Positions 28,465 to 39,288 of a stretch of DNA of 64,000 bases are shown here, piece after piece (the first letter of the stretch is position 1; each line of letters begins with the position of its first letter). A program made the translations under genes and the position numbers. The notes under the pieces are model-generated. The model was not told the DNA's origin. It searched no databases and was given only the letters and a program-made list of their open reading frames with translations. This stretch comes from Betaproteobacteria bacterium Ga0077540 (GTDB lineage Bacteria; Pseudomonadota; Gammaproteobacteria; Burkholderiales; Methylophilaceae), in NCBI GenBank assembly GCA_001464125.1, contig LNEP01000001.1, forward strand, positions 186,001 through 250,000. The letters run 5' to 3'.

Positions 28465-31400
28465 ATGGTCTTATCACAACCTCCGGTTGGTCATCCTGTA
28501 CGTTTTTCTTATGCTGCCAATGGCTTAGATAGCGTTGCTTTATCCACGCTAGCTTGTCGCTTAAAAACAACACAAGCGCCTTTGGTCATCATCACCTCTA
28601 ACGCGTTTGAAGCACAACGCTTGCTAGAGGAGATGCCATTTTTTGCGCCCGATTTAAAAGTCAACTTACTGCCAGATTGGGAGACGTTGCCGTATGACGT
28701 GTTCTCACCGCATCCAGACCTCATTTCAGAGCGCTTGGCGACGCTGTATCAAATCAGCCAAAACCAGAGTGATGTGATTATTGTGCCGATGGCTACAGCC
28801 TTATTGCGCTTGCCACCGGTAGCGTTTTTATCTGCTCACACCTTTATGCTTAAAAAAGGCCAGCAGCTAGATTTAGAAGCGTTGCGTAACCAATGTGCGC
28901 ACGCAGGCTACCATCATGTAAGTCAAGTCATGAGCCCAGGCGAGTTTAGCGTTCGTGGCGGCTTGGTCGATTTGTTCCCCATGGGCAGTGTGTTGCCTTA
29001 CCGTATTGATTTATTTGATGCAGAAATTGAGACGATACGTACGTTTGATATTGATACCCAACGTAGCTTGTACCCCGTGCCAGAAATCCGCTTGTTACCG
29101 GCGCGTGAATTTCCGTTAGATGAAGCGGGTATTGCCAAATTTAGAAGTCAGTTCCGTGAGTATTTTGAAGGCGATCCGCAACGCGCCAAAATTTATAAAG
29201 ATGTGAGCAAAGGCACCGCCAGTGGTGGTATTGAGTGGTATTTGCCTTTGTTTTTTGATCAAACAGCGACCATTTTTGATTACTTGCCCAAGCAATCGGT
29301 ACTGTGCTTGCACGGTGCTTTGGATAAAGCAGCACAAAGTTTTTGGTTTGATGCCAGCTCCCGTTATCGCTTGATGGCGCATGATCCGGAAAAACCAATA
29401 TTACAGCCGGAAACTTTGTTGATTAAAGCGGATGCTTTTTTTAGCCAGACGCATGACTTCGGCATTGTACAAGCACAGTTAGAGCCAAAAAATGCATTGG
29501 TGCCCGTCGATGTAGACCGACGCGCTGAACATCCTTTGCATAAGCTGCAATCGTTTTTGGCGCAAACCACACAGCGCGTGCTGATTACCGCAGAAAGCCT
29601 AGGGCGTCGTGAAACCATGCTGCAATTATTCAATGAGCATGGTTTAACGCTGCAGACTTGCGAGACTTGGGCAGAGTTTACGCAGACCACAGCGCCTGTG
29701 ATGTTGGGCGTATCAGCATTGCATACAGGCTTTATTGATGATGATTATGTTGTTATTACCGAAGCCGAGCTATATGCCTCTACCGTGCGTCAGCAACGTC
29801 GCCGTGATAAAGAAAAAGCGCGCAATACCGAGGGCATGCTCAAAGACTTATCCGAGTTGCGTTTGGATGACCCAGTGGTGCATGAGCAACATGGGGTAGG
29901 GCGCTACAAAGGCTTGGTAAGCATTGATTTTGGTGAAGGCGAGACCGAGTTATTGCTGTTGGAATACTTTGGCGAAGACAAGCTTTATGTGCCGGTGTCA
30001 CAATTGTTCCTCATTTCACGCTACTCTGGTGGTCCACCCGAAAGTGCACCATTGCACCGATTGGGCAGCGGTCAATGGGAAAAAGCCAAGAAAAAAGCGC
30101 TTAAACAAATCCGCGATACTGCTGCTGAGTTGTTGAATTTGTATGCGCAACGCGCCTCGCGCAAAGGCCACGCATTTACCTTGGGTTTGCATGATTATGA
30201 AGCCTTCTGTGAAGGCTTTCCGTTTGAAGAGACACCAGACCAGCTAGAAGCCATCGAAAACGTCATCAAAGATATGCAATCTGGTCGCCCCATGGATAGG
30301 CTGGTCTGTGGCGATGTGGGCTTTGGCAAAACCGAAGTAGCGTTGCGCGCAGCCTTTGTCGCCGTAATGGGCGGCAGACAAGTGGCTGTCTTGGTGCCCA
30401 CCACATTGTTGGCAGAGCAACACTACCAAAACTTCTGCGACCGCTTTGCCGATTGGCCGATTAAGATTGCTGAGATTTCACGCTTTAGAACCGCTAAGGA
30501 GCAGACAGAGGCGCTACGTGGTTTAGCCGAAGGCAAAATCGACATCATTATTGGTACGCACCGTCTGATTCAAAAAGATGTGAAGTTTAAAAATCTAGGC
30601 TTGGCTATTTTGGATGAAGAGCATCGTTTTGGCGTGCGTCAAAAGGAGCAAATGAAAGCCTTGCGCGCAGAAGTGGATGTGCTGACGCTGACTGCAACGC
30701 CTATTCCGCGTACTTTGAGTATGGCGATGGAAGGGTTGCGTGAGTTCTCAGTGATTTCCACACCACCGCAGAAACGGTTGGCGATTAAAACATTCCATAC
30801 GGATTATTCTGATGGCATTATCCGCGAAGCCGTGATGCGGGAATTTAAACGTGGTGGTCAGGTGTACTTTCTGCATAATGAAGTGGATACCATCTTTGTG
30901 CAAAAAGAAAAACTGGAAAAAATATTGCCAGAAGCGCGTATTGCGATTGCACATGGCCAGTTGCGTGAGCGCGAGCTGGAATATGTGATGCGCGATTTTT
31001 ATCAACAGCGTTCAAACTTACTGTTGTGCACCACCATTATTGAGACTGGCATTGATGTGCCTACCGCCAATACCATCATCATGAATAAAGCGGATATGTT
31101 TGGCTTAGCACAATTGCACCAACTGCGCGGCCGTGTTGGCCGTAGCCATCACCAAGCCTATGCCTATTTGCTGACCGACCCGCACCGAAAAATTACACCG
31201 CAAGCGCAAAAACGCTTGGATGCGATTCAATTACTAGAAGACTTAGGTGCAGGCTTCCATTTGGCCATGCACGATTTGGAAATCCGTGGGGCAGGAGAGT
31301 TGCTAGGCGATAGTCAAAGCGGTGAGATGCAAGAAATTGGCTTCACGCTTTATTCGGATATGCTGAATCATGCCGTGAAGCAACTTAAAGCGGGTAAAGA

Positions 31401-31857
31401 ACCTGACTTGGATGCGCCGTTAGGCGTAACGACAGAAATCAACCTGCATACGCCAGCCTTGCTGCCTAATAATTATTGCCCAGATGTGCATGAGCGTTTG
31501 GTGATTTATAAGCGTTTGGCTAACTGTGAAGATGATGATGCGCTGGATGCGATGCAAGAAGAGCTGATAGACCGCTTTGGCCTCTTGCCAGAACCAGGCG
31601 AGGCCTTGATGGCATGTCATCGCTTACGCATTGCGGCCAAACCGTTGGGCATTATTAAAATCGATGCGTCCGATGCGGCCATTCAGTTGCAGTTTAATAT
31701 CAAAGCCGATATTGACCCGATGAAGTTAGTAAATTTACTGCAGCGTGATAGGCGATGCCGTATGAATGGGCCCGACAAGTTGCGCGTGACGGTGCAGTTG
31801 GGTAACGTTAATCATCGTGCAGAACTGGTAAAGACTTTGCTAAAAGAGTTTGCGTAA
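28465..31857 (+). CDS. mfd: Transcription-repair coupling factor Mfd
   Basis: A 1130-residue ATPase that displaces stalled RNA polymerase and recruits UvrA. The UvrB-like N-terminal part (LPDWETLPYDVFSPH), the polymerase-interaction domain (DDPVVHEQHGVGRYKGL), the translocase with Walker A GDVGFGKTE and DEEHRFG, the RG motif (QLRGRVGRSHHQAYAY) and the C-terminal TRCF domain are all in place. Length matches the family. No clear ribosome site precedes the ATG. Confidence 0.98.
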   Translation: MVLSQPPVGHPVRFSYAANGLDSVALSTLACRLKTTQAPLVIITSNAFEAQRLLEEMPFFAPDLKVNLLPDWETLPYDVFSPHPDLISERLATLYQISQNQSDVIIVPMATALLRLPPVAFLSAHTFMLKKGQQLDLEALRNQCAHAGYHHVSQVMSPGEFSVRGGLVDLFPMGSVLPYRIDLFDAEIETIRTFDIDTQRSLYPVPEIRLLPAREFPLDEAGIAKFRSQFREYFEGDPQRAKIYKDVSKGTASGGIEWYLPLFFDQTATIFDYLPKQSVLCLHGALDKAAQSFWFDASSRYRLMAHDPEKPILQPETLLIKADAFFSQTHDFGIVQAQLEPKNALVPVDVDRRAEHPLHKLQSFLAQTTQRVLITAESLGRRETMLQLFNEHGLTLQTCETWAEFTQTTAPVMLGVSALHTGFIDDDYVVITEAELYASTVRQQRRRDKEKARNTEGMLKDLSELRLDDPVVHEQHGVGRYKGLVSIDFGEGETELLLLEYFGEDKLYVPVSQLFLISRYSGGPPESAPLHRLGSGQWEKAKKKALKQIRDTAAELLNLYAQRASRKGHAFTLGLHDYEAFCEGFPFEETPDQLEAIENVIKDMQSGRPMDRLVCGDVGFGKTEVALRAAFVAVMGGRQVAVLVPTTLLAEQHYQNFCDRFADWPIKIAEISRFRTAKEQTEALRGLAEGKIDIIIGTHRLIQKDVKFKNLGLAILDEEHRFGVRQKEQMKALRAEVDVLTLTATPIPRTLSMAMEGLREFSVISTPPQKRLAIKTFHTDYSDGIIREAVMREFKRGGQVYFLHNEVDTIFVQKEKLEKILPEARIAIAHGQLRERELEYVMRDFYQQRSNLLLCTTIIETGIDVPTANTIIMNKADMFGLAQLHQLRGRVGRSHHQAYAYLLTDPHRKITPQAQKRLDAIQLLEDLGAGFHLAMHDLEIRGAGELLGDSQSGEMQEIGFTLYSDMLNHAVKQLKAGKEPDLDAPLGVTTEINLHTPALLPNNYCPDVHERLVIYKRLANCEDDDALDAMQEELIDRFGLLPEPGEALMACHRLRIAAKPLGIIKIDASDAAIQLQFNIKADIDPMKLVNLLQRDRRCRMNGPDKLRVTVQLGNVNHRAELVKTLLKEFA

Positions 31858-31966
31858 TTTATAGCCCAGTTCCACGCTTCGGCATAGCCTAGTTGGGTAG
31901 TCGAGCGTGTATCTTGGCAAAACAATGATATATTCGACCGTATTCAACTTTCAAGGATAGTGCACG

Positions 31967-32581
31967 ATGTTAGAAAAAGCGCTCGCTGCAGTAGCGGCAT
32001 GGATCATGATGGTGATTTCAAGCATGGGGTATGGCGGTATTGTGCTGCTGATGGCGATTGAGTCTGCATGTATTCCATTACCCTCCGAAATCATCATGCC
32101 GTTCGCTGGTTTTTTAGTGAGTAAAGGCGAGATGACTTTGTGGGGTATTGCCTTAGCCGGCGCAGTGGGCTGTGTGGTGGGGTCTATTCCTGCTTATTAT
32201 GTGGGGATGTTTGGTGGCAGGCCACTCGCAGAAAAATACGGCAAATATGTGTTGATTAGCAAAAGAGACTTAGACATGGCAGACCGTTGGTTTGCGCAGC
32301 ACGGCGAGATTATTATTTTTATTGCGCGCTTACTGCCGGCTGTCCGTACATTTATTGCTTTTCCAGCCGGTGTAGCACGCATGAATATGACTAAGTTTGT
32401 GAGTTATACCTTTGTTGGTTCGCTGATTTGGTGCTATGCCCTAGGTTATATAGGCATGAAAGCAGGTGAGCATTGGGAAGACCTTAAAGTGTATTTCCAT
32501 GAATCACACTACGTGATTGCTGCTTTAGGTGTGATATTTGTGGCTTGGTACATTCACCGTCACTTTAAAAATGAGCATTAA
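31967..32581 (+). CDS. DedA family membrane protein
   Basis: A 204-residue inner membrane protein of the DedA (SNARE-associated/VTT) family. Landmarks are PLPSEIIMPFAGFL, GCVVGSIPAYYVGMFGGR, and the pair FIARLLPAVRTFIAFPAG. Family members are lipid flippases or scramblases, including undecaprenyl phosphate recyclers. AAGGA precedes the ATG. It stands alone after mfd. Confidence 0.92.
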   Translation: MLEKALAAVAAWIMMVISSMGYGGIVLLMAIESACIPLPSEIIMPFAGFLVSKGEMTLWGIALAGAVGCVVGSIPAYYVGMFGGRPLAEKYGKYVLISKRDLDMADRWFAQHGEIIIFIARLLPAVRTFIAFPAGVARMNMTKFVSYTFVGSLIWCYALGYIGMKAGEHWEDLKVYFHESHYVIAALGVIFVAWYIHRHFKNEH

Positions 32582-32610
32582 TCCAAGTATTCATATTGGT
32601 AAAGTTTATT

Positions 32611-33170
32611 TTAGTAAGCGCAAGTGGCGGAAGGGCTAAGTCCTTCTCGCGCTAGCGTTAGTTCCGGCCTTTGATGCCGGTAGCTTATTACCCAGATGGA
32701 ATCAAAATCACCATCTTCCCAATCCGCAGGTTTCTTTACACCTAGCGCCTTGGCAAGCTTGGGTATGGAGTTGTGCGACCATACCATCAATACCGTGCCA
32801 CGCTTTTTCAATACACTGCTGGCAACTCCAGCGTAGTCATCATCCTGATACTTGCTGTTAATAGATAAATTGTATTTGATCGCAAATGGCGTAATGGTTT
32901 GAAACATACGGCTATGCGATGTTTCTTTATCTGCATCCAGTGATGGTACGTAAATGTAATCAGGCAGTTGAAATTGCTGATACAACACTTGCGCCAATTG
33001 CAACGCACGGTTTTGTCCTTGGCAAGATAAGTTATCGCCTTTTCAGGTTTTTCAGCGTGCCGTACAATCACCACTCTTAACTCTTTGCTAGTCTCATCAT
33101 GGCTAGTTTGATTGCAAGCATTAAGTGATAGCAGCACTAAAATCGACGTTAAACATTGCGTCCATTTCAT
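32611..33170 (-). pseudogene. Histidine phosphatase lipoprotein with frameshift
   Basis: The first frame starts at 33170 with a lipoprotein signal (LVLLSLNAC) and the phosphatase signature VIVRHAEKPEK, then runs off frame. Shifting by one base after EKPEK restores GDNLSCQGQNRALQLAQVLYQQF, and the second frame continues to 32611 (MVWSHNSIPKLAKALG). One A appears lost from the A-run at 33040-33043 on the complementary strand. It belongs to the histidine phosphatase (phosphoglycerate mutase-like) superfamily. The start overlaps the stop of the upstream helicase gene by four bases. Either a recent mutation or a homopolymer sequencing error. Confidence 0.82.
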
Positions 33171-36100
33171 ACTATTTTTACTAGCTTTCCTAAACTTAGA
33201 AAGAGCACTGCTTTTTGTACAGCCAAGCCTTCATCTTTAAACATCTGCGCATAAGCTTCCAATTGTGCACGGTATTGCTCGGCAATAGCCTGCAAGGCAG
33301 GAGCTGGTGATAATTGATCCAAAGGGATGGATTTGTAATCAATAATCCAACGCGCGCCATCTTCAACAAAGGTGCGGTCGATTACTTTTTTCTGAATCTC
33401 TTGCTGATTGAGCGATTCAATAGCTAGTTCGTTCGCTTCGTTATCTCGTGCTTTCAGTACCCATTGTCCGTCTTCACTCATCAGCGTGGTCTGTAGCATC
33501 TTAATAATTTCATCTGCCGTTGTGACGCAAAGCGGCTGTGCATGTCCTTGTTGCAATAGCCAGCCTATCATGGCTGGTTTGCAACTTTCTAACCGAGATG
33601 CCGGCCAATATGAAAGGCCGCTATTGCTTATTAATTGCATATACAAATGCGCTAATGTGCCTTTGTCAGTTGCTAACGTAGCGGTTGTAGCTTCATCCGG
33701 TATTGCAGTCTGCGTAAAAGCGGAGGTGCTTGGTCTGTTAGCATGATGTGTGATTAGCACTGCTGGGATTTGCGCTATGGCTATACGTTTTAACTGTGGC
33801 GTGAATTCAGCTAGTGAAGTTGTTTCTTCTGCCAAGCGTATAGGCTCAGCTTGCATGAATTCTGCGGCTACACTAGGCCAAAGTAGTTCCAGTAGTGAGT
33901 GTTTTACTGGGGTAATCGTATCGGTCTTAGATTTTACTGCTGCCACCAAATGCAGTTTGCGTATGGCACGCGTGGCTGCAACATACAGCAGTCGAGCTGT
34001 TTCATTGTTAGCTCGAGTGGCTTCCAGCTGTTTAATGTAATCGTAAATACTTGGTGTGCTATTTTTTTTCTTTTTGCTGTAGGGTGCTGCTAGCAATTGG
34101 GTATGTGTGTCAGTCGCTACTTCTTCCCACAACATTAGTGGGGAGTCGGCATGCCGTGGCTTGCGATTCAATGCAGGTAGGATGACGCAGTCAAACTCTA
34201 GGCCTTTGGATTTATGAATGGTCAGGAATTGTAGGTGGTCACTGCCAGTAATATCCGGTTCGGCATAAAGCTTTTCCATGGCCGATTCCAGTTGCGAGAA
34301 ATCAAGCGTATGGCCTTGTGCTAGTTTTTCTACCAAATCAAAAAAAGCTTGAATGTCACGGTTGTCACCAGCACTGATTAAGGTATGGCCACCGCCCAAT
34401 TGCAGCCAAGTGCTTTCTAGCCAGCGCCGCAAAGGGACACGGCCTTGCTGTGCAAATGCATCACTTAACACAGACCGCACATGGTTTAGCCGCGCTTGGC
34501 CATCCTCACTTAATGTTGCTTGTTGCATTAATTGCCAGACAGTAGCGCGGTGGTCGTATGCGCAAAGCGTATGCAAATCTGCTAGCGTCAACCCACACCA
34601 TGGTGCGCGCAATACATTCAGCCAGTGCACACGATCTGCCCGATGCAGCATGGCGCGTGTCAAGGAGAGTGCATCTTGTACAGTCTGGCGCTGACTTAAG
34701 CCTTCAATTTCTACTGCCTGGAATTTCAGATGGTTAAAGTGGCGCCGAATCTCAGAAACTAGGGCATGTAAATGCGAACGTGAGCGTACCAGTACGGCAA
34801 TTTTTTGTGATGGATTTTCTTGCTGTGCTTGGTCTATCAGTGCGGCGACATAATGCGCTTCATGCGTATAGACTGCGGCACTTTCTTCATCCCCATCAAC
34901 TGCCAGCGCATGTATTTCCACCCCTTCATCTTGCACGCTAGGGCGCGTTGCAATAAATTGGCGATAACTAATCGCGGCTTCCAACATGTTGTCTGTCGCC
35001 GGAAAAATAGATTTAAATTTCTGGTTAATCCATTCCACGATTTTGGGGTGCGAGCGATTGTTGCGCGTTAACTTCAGTGGCGCTAACTTTACTTGACCAA
35101 TGCCATGCGTAGCGGCTTGCAGAAACAAACTGACATCTGCTTTGCGGAAACGGTAAATGGACTGCATAGGATCACCCACGCAAAACAGGGTTCTACCATC
35201 ATTGGGCTGCCAACCTGCAGTCAATAATTCCAGCAATTCTTTCTGTGTCGCGTTGGTGTCTTGAAACTCATCTACCAGTAGATGTGAGATTTTATAATCC
35301 AGCTTTAAGGCTAAATCGGTTACACCGTCTTCGTCGCGCAGAGCATTAATAGCTAAGCGTGAAATAGCCACAAAATCTACTTCACCGGCGGTCTGAAACA
35401 CTTGCCACAGATGGGCGGCCGCCAATTGCAGCACTTGGCTAAAGGCTTGCACAATTACGCTGTTGTGATGCAGTTCATCTACACTTAACAACGGGAGAGT
35501 GCGCAAATGATGCAAAGGCGCTGGGTCATCAATCAAGCCAGTAATTTGCTCAAATGTCTCAATGTGCGTGGCTTTATCCGGATGGTCTTTAGGAAAACCA
35601 GCCTTTACATTCAGTCCACCGGCTTTACGCAATGTGCCTTTGTCAGTGAGTAAAAAGTCGGTCAAGCTCAGCCAATTAGCTAACTCATCTACTTGTGTGG
35701 TGAAAGGCAGTTGCCAATCCAGCAGTGCGCTTAGTGGATGTGCTTGATCTATATTGCCTGAAGCAAGTAAATTGCTAACCGCAAATCGCACCACAGGCAT
35801 CAGGGTAGCTTGGCGGTTGGCAGGTAGCACTTTGGCGGCAAGGGATAGTTGATCTTCAATCACCGCACGAATAATCTCCGCACAATGACGGGAGATGGTA
35901 TCGACATCTGCCGTTTGCTGATGTGAGGTCAACGGTAGCCATTGTTCACGTTTAGCCAGCATATCGCTTAATAGCAGTGCTAACTTTTGCGCATCATTTT
36001 GCATAAAGGCCAGTACCGTGCTCACCGGTGCATCCATACTAGACTCATCCGCAACCATGGCCAGAGTACGTTTGGCAGCCTCTAGATAATGTATGTCGGT

Positions 36101-36580
36101 GTCTTCTGCCACACGGGGTTGACCACCTAAACGACTCAGTAGCGGCATTTGCGCAGCCAAACTACTACATAAAGCATCAATGGTGAGAATCCGCAGGCGG
36201 GAAGGCTGGGTAAGTAATTGCCAGTGGTGCTGTTGGGATTGCTCCAATGCAGCTAACGCCAGTGCACGTGTTTGCTGTTTGTGCGGGGCGTCTATCGGCG
36301 TATTTTTTTCGGCATCTTCTAAGCTAAGCAAAATGCGGTTGCGCATTTCCGCCGCTGCTTTATTGGTAAAGGTGAGGGCTATAATCTCTTCCGGTGATTG
36401 CACGGTGCCAAGTAATTTAAGATAACGTTGCGTTAGCAGCTCAGTTTTACCGGCACCGGCCGGCGCTTCCACAATAAAAGACTCACGCTCGTTCAAAGCA
36501 GTCAGGCGGTTGCTGGCATCTAATGCTATTAACGCTTGCGGCGTAGAGTCGTTTATTAGGTCGTTCATCAAATCGCTCAC
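33167..36580 (-). CDS. AddA-like helicase-nuclease
   Basis: A 1137-residue UvrD-type helicase with a C-terminal nuclease. Walker A is EAPAGAGKTELLTQRY (about 38-53), LLVDEFQDTN is the Walker B, and later come GDPMQSIYRFRKA, FLTIHKSKGLEFD and LLYVAATRA. The PD-(D/E)XK nuclease shows as GARWIIDYKS near residue 1090. With the nuclease encoded directly upstream it forms a two-gene AddAB-like complex for resecting double-strand breaks, in place of RecBCD. Its start overlaps that gene by four bases. Confidence 0.93.
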   Translation of the reverse strand: MSDLMNDLINDSTPQALIALDASNRLTALNERESFIVEAPAGAGKTELLTQRYLKLLGTVQSPEEIIALTFTNKAAAEMRNRILLSLEDAEKNTPIDAPHKQQTRALALAALEQSQQHHWQLLTQPSRLRILTIDALCSSLAAQMPLLSRLGGQPRVAEDTDIHYLEAAKRTLAMVADESSMDAPVSTVLAFMQNDAQKLALLLSDMLAKREQWLPLTSHQQTADVDTISRHCAEIIRAVIEDQLSLAAKVLPANRQATLMPVVRFAVSNLLASGNIDQAHPLSALLDWQLPFTTQVDELANWLSLTDFLLTDKGTLRKAGGLNVKAGFPKDHPDKATHIETFEQITGLIDDPAPLHHLRTLPLLSVDELHHNSVIVQAFSQVLQLAAAHLWQVFQTAGEVDFVAISRLAINALRDEDGVTDLALKLDYKISHLLVDEFQDTNATQKELLELLTAGWQPNDGRTLFCVGDPMQSIYRFRKADVSLFLQAATHGIGQVKLAPLKLTRNNRSHPKIVEWINQKFKSIFPATDNMLEAAISYRQFIATRPSVQDEGVEIHALAVDGDEESAAVYTHEAHYVAALIDQAQQENPSQKIAVLVRSRSHLHALVSEIRRHFNHLKFQAVEIEGLSQRQTVQDALSLTRAMLHRADRVHWLNVLRAPWCGLTLADLHTLCAYDHRATVWQLMQQATLSEDGQARLNHVRSVLSDAFAQQGRVPLRRWLESTWLQLGGGHTLISAGDNRDIQAFFDLVEKLAQGHTLDFSQLESAMEKLYAEPDITGSDHLQFLTIHKSKGLEFDCVILPALNRKPRHADSPLMLWEEVATDTHTQLLAAPYSKKKKNSTPSIYDYIKQLEATRANNETARLLYVAATRAIRKLHLVAAVKSKTDTITPVKHSLLELLWPSVAAEFMQAEPIRLAEETTSLAEFTPQLKRIAIAQIPAVLITHHANRPSTSAFTQTAIPDEATTATLATDKGTLAHLYMQLISNSGLSYWPASRLESCKPAMIGWLLQQGHAQPLCVTTADEIIKMLQTTLMSEDGQWVLKARDNEANELAIESLNQQEIQKKVIDRTFVEDGARWIIDYKSIPLDQLSPAPALQAIAEQYRAQLEAYAQMFKDEGLAVQKAVLFLSLGKLVKIV

Positions 36581-39288
36581 GATTGCACATCCTTATTGGA
36601 GCTTGCAATACGTTGCATTTCAAACTGCAATTGTCTTTCTGGTAGTCGCAACAATGGCTTCACATCGCAATACATCAAATCAATTTCGTCTTCAAACACT
36701 ACAGCAGCCTTGCCGGTACAGATCTCGTTTGCAATGCTTTCAAGACGGTTACGCCAATGGGCAATCAAGGTGGGAAAAGTCTCAAATGCTTTAAACGCAG
36801 AGTTACTTTTGAGTTGTGCAAGTGGCGTAATGTTGGGCATGCCTTCGTCTTGTGCCAGCCCATTGAATTTGCACTCATCGGCATGTACTTTGGCAAAACA
36901 TACGGCAACCACGGTATGATCTTTTAACGCAACCGAGGCATACAAAGGTAGCTGCGGTTCTTTAATTCTATCTTGCGCCCAGCTGTTGGTCTTAGGGTCA
37001 CTGCTGCCGGTCTTGTAATCAATAATAACCAGCGTATCGTCGTCTAGTCTATCAATTCTGTCGATACGGCATTCAATCGCCAAACCGGCAATCTCGATAG
37101 GGTACACGGCCTCGCAGGCTTCTACGCGGAAATTATTGCGCTGCATTTCAACAGCCAGCCATGCTTGCATTAATTGATGCAGACGCTTCTGCTCAATACT
37201 TACTAATTGAGGCGGTAGTGTCTGTGCAATCTCTGCTATTGCGCTATAAATCGCCTGTTGAATTTTGCCTTCAAGCACATCATTAGTCAGCTGCTGGAGT
37301 GTGGGTAAGTCGCCACAATTCTGCCAAAAATGCTGTAACACGGCATGCACTAAGTTGCCCCGCGTCATGTTGTCTAAGCCGTCGCTGGGTTCTTCCATTG
37401 CTGTTGCACCTAAACGGTATTGGTAAAACGTCCATGCTGGGCATGCGGCTTGAGCGGCTAATAGTTTGGAGCCACCACGTATCTTTTCATCAGCGTGTAA
37501 TGGCGGTGCTAATGTGTCATCCAATAGCTGCATGGGCAAAGGCTGCGCTAGCGCTTCGGCCATGGTGTTGGCTTTTGCTATGTTTGCTATTGCTGGAATA
37601 TCGGCTAGCAATGGGGAGACACGCAGCTCACGTTCGCCGGATTTGTGCGACCACGAGAATGTGACTTGCTGCGCACTGTTGCATAAGCGTGCGTGTATGG
37701 TTTGCGCAAACAGGCTTTGGGCACTGGGGCTGGCCCCTGGCGTCAGCAAGTCACGCTGTAGTGTGGCTGGCAATAGCGGATTCAAATCAGTAGGGGGCGG
37801 CCATATGTGGTCGTTCATGCCCATTACCCAAATCGCATCAATAGGCTGGCTTAAGTTTTCTAGCATACCTAACATTTGAATACGAATATCGCCAGTGGCT
37901 TCTGGCATAAACATTTTACTGCGCGCCAATTGGTATAGCTTTTGTACGGCATTGCTTGCCCGAATTGTCCCAGTCAGTGTATCGAGTGCAGCAAATGCAT
38001 TGAGTACGCTATCCCATGATTGCTTTGCTTGATATTCATGGCTGCTCAGTGGCCGTGTTTGTGCCCAGTTTAAATCTTGTAACAAGGCGGTGAATAACTG
38101 TGCCCAAGCTGATGGCAGTAATGGCTTAGTCCATTGTGTTTGCGCGGCATGCAAGCGTTGCAGATGTGCTGTGCAATGCGGTAGTTGAGCGCTTTGCTCC
38201 ACCAAAACTATCAATTGCGGTAAATGCAAACTGCGCATCAACTTTTTACGCATACTTGCATCGGCAAGGCTGCGAGCATCTAATTCGTTGATGTCACTCC
38301 AATATACATCTAGCAAAAGCGGCGTAATATCTGCTTGCGTGAGTGCATGATGGTTGCTGGCTAAGCGCAGTAGGTGAAGTGCGGTGCGACATAAAGCGTG
38401 GTCGCTAAGGGCAATCCCTACAGAAAAATCGTATATTCGAGGTGTTTCGTATTGCTGTGCATGTAAGGTTTCAGGATGAAACGTATCATCTAATAAATCA
38501 CTCAATATGCGTCGAACTTCACTTTGGATGGGCGAGATTATTGCAAGATTAGATTGCGGATTTTCGCTGAGATGTTGCTTTGCCCAAGCCACTGCCGCGC
38601 GACATTCTGATTGTAAATCAGGTAGTTGCACTTTTAACAATTGAGGACTAGCTACGGTTAATTTGCGTACTTCGACCACAACCTGTTTGCTTTGTAATAT
38701 GGCAATTAAGCGTTGCTCTAATGGTGTAATGCGATCAAAACCCACCAATTGAATATGGCTAGGTAGTGTGCTTTGGCATTGTGAGAGCGCCTCTATTTCT
38801 TGCCGAAGTCGCCAAGCAGGCGTAACGGTTTGATGCTGTGCACATAACTTAAAGAACGTATTGCGCCAATGCAAAAACTGGCGAGTCTCAGTGCTGGCAA
38901 AATAATCGCCAAGTTGCGATTCCTCAATTTGCCAGTGAATCAGCAACTGGTTGGCTGTAATCGCAGATTGCGCTAGATTAGGGACGTCAAATAACTCGGA
39001 AAACGCATGTTTGCTCAGGCAACTTTCAATCGCCTGCTGCCAAAGCATAGCTTCAGTAAAGCTATCCAGCGTATTCGGTGAAAAGTAATCTGCAGCAATA
39101 TCACCTGCCAACAGGGCAAAGTTGGTATGGCGGTGCAGCCATTGCGTCAAGGTTTCAATAAGCGGAGAAACCCACTGTTGTGCGCCACTTGCTGCTTGTT
39201 TGCGTTGTGCGTCTTGGTACAAGCTGCGTGCAAGACGCGAGGTAGAGCATAAAATGAGGGGGCTTGTGGCTTGTGATTGCATGGCCAC
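36577..39288 (-). CDS. AddB-like PD-(D/E)XK nuclease
   Basis: A 903-residue protein with an inactive-helicase-like N-terminal two thirds (opening LILCSTSRLARSLYQDAQRK) and a C-terminal PD-(D/E)XK nuclease (DDTLVIIDYKTGSSDPKT near residue 750). It matches the betaproteobacterial 'probable DNA repair protein' type that pairs with an AddA-like helicase. The four-base overlap with the next gene shows the two are made together. No Chi-recognition residues can be assigned by eye. Confidence 0.88.
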   Translation of the reverse strand: MAMQSQATSPLILCSTSRLARSLYQDAQRKQAASGAQQWVSPLIETLTQWLHRHTNFALLAGDIAADYFSPNTLDSFTEAMLWQQAIESCLSKHAFSELFDVPNLAQSAITANQLLIHWQIEESQLGDYFASTETRQFLHWRNTFFKLCAQHQTVTPAWRLRQEIEALSQCQSTLPSHIQLVGFDRITPLEQRLIAILQSKQVVVEVRKLTVASPQLLKVQLPDLQSECRAAVAWAKQHLSENPQSNLAIISPIQSEVRRILSDLLDDTFHPETLHAQQYETPRIYDFSVGIALSDHALCRTALHLLRLASNHHALTQADITPLLLDVYWSDINELDARSLADASMRKKLMRSLHLPQLIVLVEQSAQLPHCTAHLQRLHAAQTQWTKPLLPSAWAQLFTALLQDLNWAQTRPLSSHEYQAKQSWDSVLNAFAALDTLTGTIRASNAVQKLYQLARSKMFMPEATGDIRIQMLGMLENLSQPIDAIWVMGMNDHIWPPPTDLNPLLPATLQRDLLTPGASPSAQSLFAQTIHARLCNSAQQVTFSWSHKSGERELRVSPLLADIPAIANIAKANTMAEALAQPLPMQLLDDTLAPPLHADEKIRGGSKLLAAQAACPAWTFYQYRLGATAMEEPSDGLDNMTRGNLVHAVLQHFWQNCGDLPTLQQLTNDVLEGKIQQAIYSAIAEIAQTLPPQLVSIEQKRLHQLMQAWLAVEMQRNNFRVEACEAVYPIEIAGLAIECRIDRIDRLDDDTLVIIDYKTGSSDPKTNSWAQDRIKEPQLPLYASVALKDHTVVAVCFAKVHADECKFNGLAQDEGMPNITPLAQLKSNSAFKAFETFPTLIAHWRNRLESIANEICTGKAAVVFEDEIDLMYCDVKPLLRLPERQLQFEMQRIASSNKDVQS

